Shown here: positions 34,588 to 44,820 of the stretch, one piece after another
Position numbering within the stretch: the stretch's first letter is position 1
Layout of the letters: each line of letters begins with the position of its first letter
Origin: Clostridia bacterium
GTDB taxonomy: Bacteria; Bacillota; Clostridia; Peptostreptococcales; Acidaminobacteraceae
Assembly (NCBI GenBank): GCA_018399635.1
Contig: JAGYOH010000005.1
Coordinates: 62,001-126,000, forward strand
Direction: 5' to 3'
DNA length: 64,000 nt
Program-made: the position numbers and the translations under genes
The notes under the pieces: generated by a model
The model's database searches: none
What the model saw: only the letters and a program-made list of their open reading frames with translations
Told to the model about the DNA's origin: nothing

Positions 34588-35067
34588 TTATTTCCCCTCC
34601 TTGATCATGTATTCCGTACCGGCAATCAAAAAGCTGATTCCGATCACAAAGGCACCCACGGGAATCGCCAGACCGAACCACCACTCCGGCAGTCCCAGGG
34701 CCGCCGTGGTCTGCCCGAAATCAAACTGGGATTTGGTCATTCCGTAACCGAAGTAGACCAGCACAAAAAAGAGCGCCGCCGAGGCATAACTGCTGAGCAC
34801 GATGATCCATTTCGAGAACTTCGGCGGGACTAATTCACTCAGAATCGTCAGTCCCAGATGAGCCCCCCGTCTGGCACCCAGTGCCGCACCGAAAAAGGTG
34901 TTGTAGACAAAGAGGTTGGTGGTCAATTCCTCGGTAAAGGATATTGAAGCATGTATCACATAACGCGAGATGACATTGGAAAAGTTCAGGGTCGCCATGA
35001 CGGCCAGACTGATCACCAGTCCCCACTTGAAAATCTTCTCAATGTAATCGTCATAAAATCTAATCAC
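34588..35067 (-). CDS. dctQ: TRAP transporter small permease DctQ
   Basis: 159 residues with four membrane segments. FSNVISRYVIHASISFTEELTTNLFVYNTFFGAALGARRGAHLGL is the classical DctQ block (the S-W/F-TEE motif followed by the ARRGAHLG turn). It pairs with DctM in the membrane. A strong hairpin lies between dctP and this gene, which would let the binding protein be made in excess. Confidence 0.93.
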   Translation of the reverse strand: MIRFYDDYIEKIFKWGLVISLAVMATLNFSNVISRYVIHASISFTEELTTNLFVYNTFFGAALGARRGAHLGLTILSELVPPKFSKWIIVLSSYASAALFFVLVYFGYGMTKSQFDFGQTTAALGLPEWWFGLAIPVGAFVIGISFLIAGTEYMIKEGK

Positions 35068-35086
35068 TTGATCACCGCCTTATAAT

Positions 35087-35117
35087 GGTGATGTGGCTTG
35101 CAAGAAGCCACATCACC
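35087..35117 (-). other. Intercistronic hairpin between dctP and dctQ
   Basis: A perfect 13-bp stem (GGTGATGTGGCTT / AAGCCACATCACC) with a 5-base loop. No T run follows on the minus strand, so it is more likely an mRNA-stability element than a terminator. Confidence 0.75.
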
Positions 35118-35150
35118 CGTTTTGATCATCCTTTTCCTACAGGATGCCTG

Positions 35151-36212
35151 CTACTCTCTGAATGCGTCAATCAGGTCCTTGCCGATGATTTCTTCGTATT
35201 TCTCGTAAACCGGTACCATTTTCTCCTGGAAGACGGCGATTTCTTCATCCGTAAGGGCTGTCACGGTCATGCCTTCGGCTTCAAGGAGTGCCACAGCGGC
35301 GGCGCCTTCTTCACGATTGAGTTTCTTCTGATATTCAGTGGCTTCTTGACCGGCTTCGATGAAGATCTCCTGAAGCTCTGGAGACATGGAATCGAAGAGG
35401 TCCTTGTTGATACCCAGTACGATGGGGTCATAGGAATAGTTCCACAGGGAAATGTACTTCTGGACTTCATAGAGCTTGCTGGTGGTGATGATGGAAAGGG
35501 GATTTTCCTGACCGTCGATGGTGCCCTGTTGCAGGGAGGTGAAGACTTCAGAGAAGTTCATGCTCGTGGGGTCGGCACCCAGCTCCTTGAAGAGGTCGAT
35601 GTACATGTTGATTCCGGGAATCCTGATCTTGAGACCATCCATGTCGGCGGGGGTCTTGATTTCCTTCACATTGTTGGTGATCTGTCTGAAACCGTTTTCT
35701 CCAAAGCCGAGGGGCATGACATTGTTGGCCAGAAGTATTTCGTTGATGGCGTCTCCGCCGGCACCGGCCAGGGCGGCATCGGCCTTTTCTTCATTGGGCA
35801 GCAGCCAGGGCAGTGAAATAACGCCGAACTCAGGAGCCAGGATCGAATAGATGATGGTGGAGTGGAAGGAAAGATCCGTGACTCCGGTTTGAAGCTGCTC
35901 GATACCCTTGGTCTGGGATCCGCTGGAAAGCTGCTCATTGGCATAGACCGTCACGGTCACATTGCCGCCGGTTTTTTCGCTGAGCAGTTCACCGAAGTAT
36001 TCCCCACCCTTGTACCAGGATGACGTGTCTGAAGTGGACACACTCATGTTCAGGTTCATCTTGGGAAATTCAACCGCCGGTTCAGCAGGCGCTTCTTCAC
36101 CCGCAGCCGGTTCTTCTGCAGGCGCCGGTGCAGGCTCTTCAGCAGCACAACCCACTGCGAAAACGCCTACGATGACTACGAGCATCAATACCATCCATAA
36201 ACTTTTTTTCAT
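35151..36212 (-). CDS. dctP: TRAP transporter substrate-binding lipoprotein DctP
   Basis: 353 residues. Signal MKKSLWMVLMLVVIVGVFAVGC with lipobox, then an Ala/Glu/Pro-rich linker. The DctP fold is shown by GGEYFGELLSEKTGGNVTVTVYANEQLSSGSQ, by MDGLKIRIPGINMYIDLFKELGADPT with the conserved arginine (LKIR) that usually binds a carboxylate, and by EVFTSLQQGTIDGQENPLS. The arginine implies an organic acid ligand, fitting a neighbouring 2-oxoacid-type dehydrogenase. A weak sigma-A-like promoter may lie upstream, but the main transcript probably comes from the E1 genes. Confidence 0.93.
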   Translation of the reverse strand: MKKSLWMVLMLVVIVGVFAVGCAAEEPAPAPAEEPAAGEEAPAEPAVEFPKMNLNMSVSTSDTSSWYKGGEYFGELLSEKTGGNVTVTVYANEQLSSGSQTKGIEQLQTGVTDLSFHSTIIYSILAPEFGVISLPWLLPNEEKADAALAGAGGDAINEILLANNVMPLGFGENGFRQITNNVKEIKTPADMDGLKIRIPGINMYIDLFKELGADPTSMNFSEVFTSLQQGTIDGQENPLSIITTSKLYEVQKYISLWNYSYDPIVLGINKDLFDSMSPELQEIFIEAGQEATEYQKKLNREEGAAAVALLEAEGMTVTALTDEEIAVFQEKMVPVYEKYEEIIGKDLIDAFRE

Positions 36213-36398
36213 AATAATCCTCCTCTATTTTCTACTTATTTGAAAACCTTTCAAGAACCTGTGAGGCAGCTCGCTTCCCCTCTGACTCGAGAAACCCACC
36301 TGTCTTGAAATTACTCATATCATAGCACAAGTCCCCAGACATGTCCTTGAAAAAGGTTTGCAAAACATGAAATTCGACTCTTTTTTTGAAGATGCCAA

Positions 36399-37376
36399 CT
36401 ATTTGAACATGCCCCGGATGCCGTCGACGATTTCCTGGGTTTTAGGGCGGTAGGCCTCTTCCAGGGTGGGACTGAAGGGAACCGGCGTGAATTTCGCACC
36501 TACCCGGATGATGGGGGCGTCGAGGTAATCAATGGCTTCCTCCGCCACCACGGCGGCCACCTCGCCGCCGAGTCCGCCTTTTTTCACCGCCTCATGGGCG
36601 ATCAGCAGCCGGTGGGTCTTTTTCACCGATTCAATCACGGTTTTCTCATCGAAGGGGGACAGGGTGATCAGGTCGATGACTTCGACGCTGTAACCCTCCC
36701 CTTCCAGAATTCCGGCCGCCTCGAGGGCGCTCTGCATCATGACGGAGTAGGAAACGATGGTGACGTCTCTACCCTCCTTGACCACTCTGGCCTTGCCGAT
36801 TTCCACCAGGAGTTCCTCTTCCTCTGAAACCGGACCGCTTTGACGGTACAGGTCCTTGTTTTCAAAATAGATGATGGGATCGTCACTCCGGATGGCGGCC
36901 TTCAAGAGGCCCTTGGCATCGGAGGGATTCGAAGGCGCCACCACCTTGATTCCGGGAATATTGTTGAACCAGGCTTCAATGCTCTGGGAATGCTGGGCGG
37001 CGCCGGAACGGATCAGCCCGTCGGGTGCCCGGATGACCATGGGAATCTTGGTCTGTCCCCCGAACATGTACCTGATTTTCGCCATCTGATTGAACACCTC
37101 ATCCATGGTGATTCCCATGAAATCCGCAAAGTGCATGTCCGCCACGGGACGCATACCGGCAAGGGCGGCCCCGATGGCCGCGCCGATGATGGCGGTTTCT
37201 GAAATGGGCGTGTCCATGATCCGGTCGGTTCCGAATTCATCGGGCAGGCCCTTGAATTGTCCGAAAATCCCCCCTTGTCGGGCGATATCCTCACCCATGA
37301 CAAAGATGGTATCATCTCTTCGCATCTCTTCCGTCATCGCTTCAAGGGTTGCTTGTGAAAATGTGATTTCTCTCAT
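36399..37376 (-). CDS. Thiamine-dependent dehydrogenase E1 beta subunit
   Basis: 325 residues. EEMRRDDTIFVMGEDIARQGGIFGQFKGLPDEFG, then FADFMGITMDEVFNQMAKIRYMFGGQ and GLGGEVAAVVAEEA are typical of the beta subunit of pyruvate, branched-chain and acetoin dehydrogenases. It is closest in outline to AcoB-type proteins. Sequence alone does not settle the substrate. It follows E1 alpha by 16 bases. Confidence 0.92.
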   Translation of the reverse strand: MREITFSQATLEAMTEEMRRDDTIFVMGEDIARQGGIFGQFKGLPDEFGTDRIMDTPISETAIIGAAIGAALAGMRPVADMHFADFMGITMDEVFNQMAKIRYMFGGQTKIPMVIRAPDGLIRSGAAQHSQSIEAWFNNIPGIKVVAPSNPSDAKGLLKAAIRSDDPIIYFENKDLYRQSGPVSEEEELLVEIGKARVVKEGRDVTIVSYSVMMQSALEAAGILEGEGYSVEVIDLITLSPFDEKTVIESVKKTHRLLIAHEAVKKGGLGGEVAAVVAEEAIDYLDAPIIRVGAKFTPVPFSPTLEEAYRPKTQEIVDGIRGMFK

Positions 37377-37392
37377 GATATCACCTCCTTTT

Positions 37393-38352
37393 CTAGTCTA
37401 CGTACAGGTCTTCATACAAAGCGCTTTCATCGGGGAAAGGACTTTCCAGCGCGAATTTCACAGCGGCTTCGATTTCTTCATCGACCTCCTGGATGATCTG
37501 GTCGATCTCCTTGCGGGTCAGGAGCCTGCCTTCGAGAACCTGGGCCTCGTAGCGCTTGATGGGATCACTGGCCTCGAAGCGTTTGTGCACTTCCTGGGCC
37601 GTCCGGTACATTTCAGGATCTCCCACGTAGTGGCCCTTGATCCGGTAGGTTTTCATTTCCAGCAGGCTGGGTCCGAGACCCTTCCTGGCTCTCTCGATCG
37701 CCTGAGCGGCCACCTCGTAGACCTCGAGGACATTGTTGCCGTCCACGATCACCCCGGGCACGTCATAGCCCTTGGCCCGGACGGAGATGTCCTTGATGGC
37801 AGTGGTGGTTTCATAGGGGGTGGTGGAGGCCCATTCGTTGTTTTCACAGACAAAAACCACCGGCAGATTCCAGGCCGAGGCCATGTTGAGGGCTTCGTGG
37901 AAGGTCCCGCGGTTGGAGGCGCCGTCTCCGAAAAAGACCACGGAGACATTGTCGGTCTTTTTGATCTTTTCCGCCAGAGCGGCCCCCGTGGCCAGGGTGT
38001 ATCCGCCACCCACGATGCCGTTGGCTCCCAGCATGCCGACGCTGAAATCCGCGATATGCATGGAGCCGCCCTTGCCCTTGCAGTATCCCGTACTTTTTCC
38101 AAATAGTTCCGCCATCATCCGGTCGGTCCTTGCTCCCTTGGCAATGGTGTGACCATGACCGCGATGGGTACTCTGAATATAGTCTTTATGGGTCAAATTG
38201 GCGCAAACTCCGGTTGCAATCGCTTCCTCACCGATGTACAGGTGAACAAAACCAGGAATCTCTCCCTTCATAGAAAACTCTTCAATCTTCTTCTCGAAGG
38301 TCCGGATCCGGTACATGGTTCTATACAGATCGGAATAAAACTGTTTATCCAT
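37393..38352 (-). CDS. Thiamine-dependent dehydrogenase E1 alpha subunit
   Basis: 319 residues. The thiamine diphosphate motif is FGDGASNRGTFHEALNMASAWNLPVVFVCENN near residues 165-195 (GDG ... NN). HRGHGHTIAKGARTDRMMAELFGKSTGYCKGKGGSMHI is typical of AcoA and PdhA proteins, with the GGSMHIAD block seen in acetoin dehydrogenases. It is the first gene behind the sigma-54 promoter. AGGAGG lies upstream of the start. Confidence 0.93.
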   Translation of the reverse strand: MDKQFYSDLYRTMYRIRTFEKKIEEFSMKGEIPGFVHLYIGEEAIATGVCANLTHKDYIQSTHRGHGHTIAKGARTDRMMAELFGKSTGYCKGKGGSMHIADFSVGMLGANGIVGGGYTLATGAALAEKIKKTDNVSVVFFGDGASNRGTFHEALNMASAWNLPVVFVCENNEWASTTPYETTTAIKDISVRAKGYDVPGVIVDGNNVLEVYEVAAQAIERARKGLGPSLLEMKTYRIKGHYVGDPEMYRTAQEVHKRFEASDPIKRYEAQVLEGRLLTRKEIDQIIQEVDEEIEAAVKFALESPFPDESALYEDLYVD

Positions 38353-38390
38353 TCATTTGCTCCTCCTTTCTGGGTTGTGCCTCTATATAC

Positions 38391-38408
38391 AAGCAAGACC
38401 GATGCCAA
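38391..38408 (-). promoter_or_regulatory. Sigma-54 promoter (-24/-12)
   Basis: The minus strand reads TTGGCATCGGTCTTGCTT, close to the consensus TTGGCACG-N4-TTGCTT, with GG and GC exactly ten bases apart. It lies 38 bases upstream of the E1 alpha start. Confidence 0.88.
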
Positions 38409-38479
38409 AGTCCTCAGAACCCTGAAAGGCAGTCCTTCAAAGGCCTGTCTCCCCGGGATTCAAAAAATCGCCAAAAGAA

Positions 38480-38504
38480 AAAACGCTCAAATTTTGAGCG
38501 TTTT
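38480..38504 (-). terminator. Terminator after the sigma-54 activator gene
   Basis: Stem AAAACGCTCAAA / TTTGAGCGTTTT with a 1-2 base centre, followed by T-rich sequence on the minus strand. Confidence 0.8.
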
Positions 38505-38570
38505 CATCCTTTGACACCACTGAGCCCTTGTGTTCACTGGATTCAGCAGGGGGCGTTCATATTTTGAGCA

Positions 38571-38588
38571 GTGTGCAATATTTGCACA

Positions 38589-38589
<1 letters not shown>
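38571..38589. promoter_or_regulatory. Upstream activator palindrome
   Basis: A perfect palindrome GTGTGCAA-TAT-TTGCACAC abuts the stop codon of the activator gene, about 165-180 bases upstream of the -24/-12 promoter, a typical enhancer distance. A degenerate copy of the same 8-3-8 shape is at 40491-40509. Confidence 0.75.
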
Positions 38590-40412
<1,823 letters not shown>

Positions 40413-40477
40413 GTTTACCCCCTTGGTCAAGGCCTGACGGACCTGCCGTCTGCCTGTAGATGCAACTTGACGGCTTT

Positions 40478-40509
40478 ATTATATCATAAAGTGTCCTGAA
40501 ATTGCACAC
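40478..40509 (-). promoter_or_regulatory. Promoter of the activator gene with overlapping operator copy
   Basis: TATAAT (40478-40483) on the minus strand. Eight bases upstream lies GTGTGCAA-TTT-CAGGACAC (40491-40509), one arm identical to the enhancer palindrome and the other matching 5 of 8. It sits over the -35 region, which suggests self-repression. Confidence 0.6.
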
Positions 40510-40520
40510 CAGGGCAAAAA

Positions 40521-40538
40521 AACAGCCCGAAGGCTGTT
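40521..40538 (-). terminator. Terminator after htpG
   Basis: Stem AACAGCC / GGCTGTT with a TTCG-type loop, followed by seven T residues on the minus strand. Confidence 0.88.
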
Positions 40539-40541
40539 GGG

Positions 40542-42428
40542 TTATTTCATGATTTTGACGATGTCCTCGGTGAACTTCAGGGGATCCTCGATGGGCAGCC
40601 CCTCGATGAGGAGGGCCTGGTTGTAGAGAATTCCGGCATACAGACCCACCTTTTCGAGATCCTCCTGGTCAAAGGCCTGCTTCAGGGCGCCATAGACCTC
40701 GTGGTTGATGTTGATTTCGAGGACCTTCTCGGCGGAGATTTTCTGGTCATTGGGCATGGCGTTGAGGATTTTCTCCATCTCGATGGAAACCTCCCCTTCG
40801 TTGGCCAGGCAGACCGGATGATGCTTGAGCCGGTTTGAAATCCTGACATCCTTGACCTTGTCCTTGAGCTGGTCCTTCAGGTAGTCGAACAACTCCCTGG
40901 TGCGGTCATCCCGGTCTTCTTCCTTTTCTTCCCTTTCAGTTTCGAAACCCAGATCGGATCCGGAAACCGACTTGAAGGTCCTGCCCTCGTATTCCGACAG
41001 GATCCGGATGGCGAATTCATCCACATCCTCCGTGAAATAGAGGATTTCATAGCCCTTCTCCGCCACCATTTCCGTCTGGGGCATTTTTTTGATTTTATCC
41101 AGGGAATCCCCGGAGGCGTAATAGATGTACTTCTGGTCCTCGGCCATGGCCTCGACGTATTCCTTGAGACTGACCAGGTCCTCCCGCGTTGAGGAATGGA
41201 AGAGGACGAGGTCCTTCAATTCATCCTTGTTGACGCCGAAGCCGTCGTATATGCCGTATTTCAGCTGGCGGCCGAAGGTTTCGAAGAACTGCTTGTAATT
41301 GTCCCGGTCCTCTTCAAGCATGGCCACGAGTTCCTTTTTGATTTTTCCCTGGATGTTCTTGGCGATGCGTTTGAGCTGCTGGTCCTTTTGCAGGATTTCA
41401 CGGGAAATGTTGAGGGACAGGTCCTCGGAATCCACCATGCCCTTGACAAAGCTGAAATAGTCCGGCAGCAGATCGGCACTCTTGTTCATGATGAGCACGC
41501 CCTTGGAATAGAGTTCGAGACCTTTTTCATATTCCTTGGTGTAGTAATCGAAGGGCATGGTCTTGGGGATGTAGAGGATGGCATTGAAGCTGACCATGCC
41601 GTCGGCATTGTAGTGGATGGTCTTCAAGGGCTCGTCAAAGCCGTAGTGCTTTTCCTGATAGAAATTGCGGTAGTCCTCCTGGGTGAGCTCGTCCTTGTTT
41701 TTCTTCCAGATGGGGACCATGCTGTTGACGGTCTCGATGGTCTCATAGCTTTCATATTCGTCCTCGGTCCCCTCCTTGACCCTGGACCGGGTCACTGGCA
41801 TCATGATGGGATAGCGGATGAAATCGGAATATTTCTTGATCACGGACCTGAGGCCGTATTCCGTCAGGTATTCATCGTAGTTGTCGTCCTCGGTGTTTTC
41901 CTTGATCTTCATGATGATTTCGGTGCCGACCTCTTCCTTCTGGGCCTCGACGATGGTGTAGCCGTCGGCCCCCTGGGAAATCCATTCATGGGCGACCTCT
42001 GATCCGTAGGCCCTGGAAATCACCCTGACCTCGCCGGCCACCATGAAGGAGGCGTAAAAACCCACCCCGAACTGGCCGATGATATCGATGCCGTCGTGAC
42101 TCCCGGCCTTGTTCTTGAAGTCGAAGGTCCCGCTTTTGGCGATGGTTCCGAGGTTGTCGGCGAGTTCCTCTTCGGTCATCCCGATGCCCGTGTCGGAAAC
42201 CTTCAAGATCCTCCGGTCCTTGTCGTATTCGATCATGATCTTGAAATCATCACGATTGAATTCGATGGCCTCCTCCGTGAGGGCTTTATAGTACATTTTA
42301 TCCATGGCATCGGAGGCATTGGAAATCAGTTCCCTTAAAAAGATCTCCTTGTGGGTGTAGATCGAGTTGATCATCAGGTCCAGGAGTCTCTGGGACTCCG
42401 CCTTGAACTTGCGTCTGGCCAATTGCAT
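40542..42428 (-). CDS. htpG: Chaperone HtpG (Hsp90 family)
   Basis: 628 residues, full length. The GHKL ATP-binding motifs are [29 protein letters not shown] and [14 protein letters not shown], followed by the middle domain ([11 protein letters not shown]) and the C-terminal dimerisation region. HtpG is an ATP-dependent folding chaperone. It lies 73 bases downstream of hsp20 with a terminator-like hairpin between, so it may be partly co-transcribed with hsp20 from the CIRCE-controlled promoter. Confidence 0.96.
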   Translation of the reverse strand: MQLARRKFKAESQRLLDLMINSIYTHKEIFLRELISNASDAMDKMYYKALTEEAIEFNRDDFKIMIEYDKDRRILKVSDTGIGMTEEELADNLGTIAKSGTFDFKNKAGSHDGIDIIGQFGVGFYASFMVAGEVRVISRAYGSEVAHEWISQGADGYTIVEAQKEEVGTEIIMKIKENTEDDNYDEYLTEYGLRSVIKKYSDFIRYPIMMPVTRSRVKEGTEDEYESYETIETVNSMVPIWKKNKDELTQEDYRNFYQEKHYGFDEPLKTIHYNADGMVSFNAILYIPKTMPFDYYTKEYEKGLELYSKGVLIMNKSADLLPDYFSFVKGMVDSEDLSLNISREILQKDQQLKRIAKNIQGKIKKELVAMLEEDRDNYKQFFETFGRQLKYGIYDGFGVNKDELKDLVLFHSSTREDLVSLKEYVEAMAEDQKYIYYASGDSLDKIKKMPQTEMVAEKGYEILYFTEDVDEFAIRILSEYEGRTFKSVSGSDLGFETEREEKEEDRDDRTRELFDYLKDQLKDKVKDVRISNRLKHHPVCLANEGEVSIEMEKILNAMPNDQKISAEKVLEININHEVYGALKQAFDQEDLEKVGLYAGILYNQALLIEGLPIEDPLKFTEDIVKIMK

Positions 42429-42457
42429 TCATCCTTTCTTCTTTTGATATATTGAAA

Positions 42458-42489
42458 AATGCACCCAGACCCGTGAGCCTAGGTGCATT
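42458..42489 (-). terminator. Hairpin between hsp20 and htpG
   Basis: Stem AATGCACC / GGGTGCATT with a 14-base loop, followed by TTTTTC on the minus strand. It may partly terminate the hsp20 transcript before htpG. Confidence 0.65.
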
Positions 42490-42500
42490 CTAAGGCGAGA

Positions 42501-42950
42501 TCACTCAATTTCAATTTCTAGGGCTTTGGCGGCCTTTTCAATTCTGGGGACTTCGAGTCTCAGGACACCCTCCTTCAAGGTCGCCTTGATGCCGTCTTCA
42601 TCGGCATCCTTGAGGTAGATGGAGCGACTCATGGTGCAGATTCTCCGCTCCCTGTGGATGTACTTGTCCTCTTCTTTCTTGATGTCCTCGTTCTTTTCGA
42701 TGCCGATGGTCAGTTTCCCCTCATTGATGTCGAGCTTGATCTCCTCCCGCTTCACTCCGGGCATCTCCGCCTCGATGACATAGCCTGTCTCGTCCTCCAT
42801 GACGTCGATCTTGAAGGTATCCCGGGCCAGTGAGCGTCTTGAGTTCAACCACGGGTCAGCGAAAAAATCATCCAGCATATTGTAGAAGTCATCAAAACCA
42901 GATTTTTTAGTGCTGACGGGGTTGAAATTGAATGGTACCAATCCAGCCAT
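42501..42950 (-). CDS. Small heat shock protein Hsp20
   Basis: 149 residues with the alpha-crystallin domain at about 45-149. DTFKIDVMEDETGYVIEAEMPGVKREEIKLDINEGKLTI and the C-terminal KATLKEGVLRLEVPR are the family core. ALEIEIE carries the I-x-I type tail that binds the groove of a partner subunit. It holds unfolded proteins during stress. A CIRCE element and strong promoter lie directly upstream. Confidence 0.95.
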   Translation of the reverse strand: MAGLVPFNFNPVSTKKSGFDDFYNMLDDFFADPWLNSRRSLARDTFKIDVMEDETGYVIEAEMPGVKREEIKLDINEGKLTIGIEKNEDIKKEEDKYIHRERRICTMSRSIYLKDADEDGIKATLKEGVLRLEVPRIEKAAKALEIEIE

Positions 42951-42977
42951 CTTAACAACTCCCTTCCTTTGGTTTTA

Positions 42978-43004
42978 TTAGCACTCTATTGTGTTGAGTG
43001 CTAA
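42978..43004. promoter_or_regulatory. CIRCE element (HrcA operator)
   Basis: A perfect TTAGCACTC-N9-GAGTGCTAA, the canonical HrcA binding site, between the hsp20 promoter and its start codon. Confidence 0.97.
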
Positions 43005-43014
43005 CTTCACTTTA

Positions 43015-43043
43015 AATATACACCCCCTTCTTTTTCTTGTCAA
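43015..43043 (-). promoter_or_regulatory. hsp20 promoter
   Basis: TTGACA (43038-43043), 17-base spacer, TATATT (43015-43020) on the minus strand. The CIRCE element lies just downstream of the -10. Confidence 0.88.
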
Positions 43044-43060
43044 TATTTTTTGGCAAAAAA

Positions 43061-43080
43061 ATACCGGATTTCTCCGGTAT
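43061..43080 (-). terminator. Terminator after the 98-residue protein
   Basis: Perfect stem ATACCGGA / TCCGGTAT with a 4-base loop, followed by seven T residues on the minus strand. Confidence 0.88.
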
Positions 43081-43081
43081 C

Positions 43082-43378
43082 TCACTGCCATAGTCCCTTG
43101 AGCTCAGCGTGGTTGGGTTCAAAGCGAATAATCAGTTTTTTTCGCTCCTGGCGACTGGGATGCACCAGGGTAATGTGGTAGTGGTTATGCCGGACTTCTT
43201 CTCTTTCAAAGACGAAGCCTCCTCGAAAGGCCTCATCCAAGGATTTTTTCAGGCTCTGGAGCTCATGGTCCATCTCCTTTTTCTCAGCGGAAAAATGCTC
43301 CCTGGCTTCCTCTCTCAGGGTGTTTTTCGTCTTGCTGTGAGTACTTGAACGCTTTTGCTGTTTATTCCCAAAAGGCAT
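43082..43378 (-). CDS. Hypothetical charged protein
   Basis: 98 residues. The N-terminal 35 residues are basic and polar (KQQKRSSTHSKTKNTL). A likely helix follows (EKKEMDHELQSLKKSLDEAF), then a beta-like region HNHYHITLVHPSRQERKKLIIRFEP. The start has GGGAGGG eight bases upstream and the gene ends at a terminator, so it is probably real. No family recognised. Confidence 0.6.
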   Translation of the reverse strand: MPFGNKQQKRSSTHSKTKNTLREEAREHFSAEKKEMDHELQSLKKSLDEAFRGGFVFEREEVRHNHYHITLVHPSRQERKKLIIRFEPNHAELKGLWQ

Positions 43379-43479
43379 TTCATCACCCTCCCGTACCTTC
43401 TTGATACCCCTTTCACCCCGGCATCAACCCGGGCATCCATGAATCCTCCTGATGGATATTCCTGTTTCATAGTCAAGGG

Positions 43480-44820
43480 CTATGGCAGGGTGATTCTAAA
43501 GGCGGTCATGCCCTCTTCGGAACGATAGACCGACAACTCGCCCCCCAGGGCCCTGGTGTTTTCCAGGACGATATTCAGGCCCATGCCCTTGCCCTTGCTC
43601 CCTTTGGCGTTTCTCCCCCGGCTGTAGGGGGTGACCAGGACTTCGAGCTCTTCAGGGGTCAGGGTGCTGCCGGAATCCTTCACGGTGATGGCGGTCCTGC
43701 CGGCCGCCTCCCGGGAAAGGACCACCTCTGCCCGGCCCCCTTCCGGGGCGTACTTGAAGGCGTTGGTGAGGAGATTGTAGAGATTCTGGGAAATCAGGTT
43801 TTTCCCCTGCGGGTAGGTGACGGCTTCCTCCGGCAACACCACCTTGAGGGTCATGGCCTTTTCCTTGAAGGTCATCCGCATGGCATCCGCCACCTTCTGG
43901 ACGGTCTGCTTCAGATCAAAGTCCTCCCGGACCACGGCCAGGGATTCCCGATGATCGAGAATCTGACTCAGATCCCCCAGCAGCACCGACAGGTTTTCGA
44001 CCTCCCCCAGCCACAGATCCAGGCGCTTTTCATCAAACTCCACCACGCCGTCCTTGACCCCCTCCATGTGGGATTTCAACAGGGTCAGGGGGGTTCTGGC
44101 CTCATGGGCGATCCGGTCCGCTCTTTCCTTGCGGATCCCCTCCTTGACCTTGAGCTTGGTCCCCAGGTCCAGAAGCGCCCGCTGGATCCCCTGGATTTCG
44201 GTGATTTTTGAAGGAGTCAGGGCAAAGGGGGTCTTCGTGTCCACCACCTGGGCCAGGTCGGCCGTGGCCTTCAAGTCCTTGGTCATCTTCTTGCTGATGA
44301 AGGCCAGGAGCATCAGGGCGATGAGGAGGGTGATGATGCCGGACAGGGTGACGGTTCTCAGGAGATAGGCCTGGAAAAGGCCCACGGTCTCACTCGAGGT
44401 GGTGGTCTCCAGGCGGTAGATCTCCAGGGTGCCGGTGCCGCTCTCCCCGGCAAGGGAGTATTCGATTTCCTCCGCCATGTTGCGGAACCCGCTGTTCATC
44501 CCCATGGGAGAATGTCCTCTGAGGATGCGGCTGCCTACGGAAAGGACCAGCTCGTCATTGCCGTTGTAGATGGAGATTCCCACGATCATGTCGGAGAGGT
44601 ATTTGTTGAGTTCGATCTTGGCCTGGGAAAGACTCTCGATTTCGCCACCCAGAAGCCGTTTGGCGTAATCCGAGATGTTTTCAAGGTCCCTTTCATACTG
44701 GTCCTGGATGTAATCGTTGAAATATCTGTCGATGACCTGGCTTGAAATCACTGAATTGGCCAGGATGCTGACGATGATGATCAGGACCACCAGGATGATC
44801 ATCTGTTTTCTAAAGGTCAT
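43480..44820 (-). CDS. Sensor histidine kinase
   Basis: 446 residues. One membrane helix near residues 5-25, an extracytoplasmic region of about 130 residues, a second helix near 160-185 and a HAMP-like linker. The phosphoacceptor motif is DRIAHEARTPLTLLKSHM near residue 230. The ATPase part has the N box LTNAFKYAPEGG and the G2-type KGKGMGLNIV. It overlaps the response regulator stop by 11 bases; GGAGGAG supports the start at 44820. The signal is probably envelope-related, given the linked SHOCT proteins. Confidence 0.92.
   Translation of the reverse strand: MTFRKQMIILVVLIIIVSILANSVISSQVIDRYFNDYIQDQYERDLENISDYAKRLLGGEIESLSQAKIELNKYLSDMIVGISIYNGNDELVLSVGSRILRGHSPMGMNSGFRNMAEEIEYSLAGESGTGTLEIYRLETTTSSETVGLFQAYLLRTVTLSGIITLLIALMLLAFISKKMTKDLKATADLAQVVDTKTPFALTPSKITEIQGIQRALLDLGTKLKVKEGIRKERADRIAHEARTPLTLLKSHMEGVKDGVVEFDEKRLDLWLGEVENLSVLLGDLSQILDHRESLAVVREDFDLKQTVQKVADAMRMTFKEKAMTLKVVLPEEAVTYPQGKNLISQNLYNLLTNAFKYAPEGGRAEVVLSREAAGRTAITVKDSGSTLTPEELEVLVTPYSRGRNAKGSKGKGMGLNIVLENTRALGGELSVYRSEEGMTAFRITLP

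Noticed and set aside
36213-36398. A second sigma-54 promoter upstream of dctP.
   Set aside because: No GG-N10-GC element fits. Only a weak sigma-A-like AGGACA-N17-TATGAT is visible.
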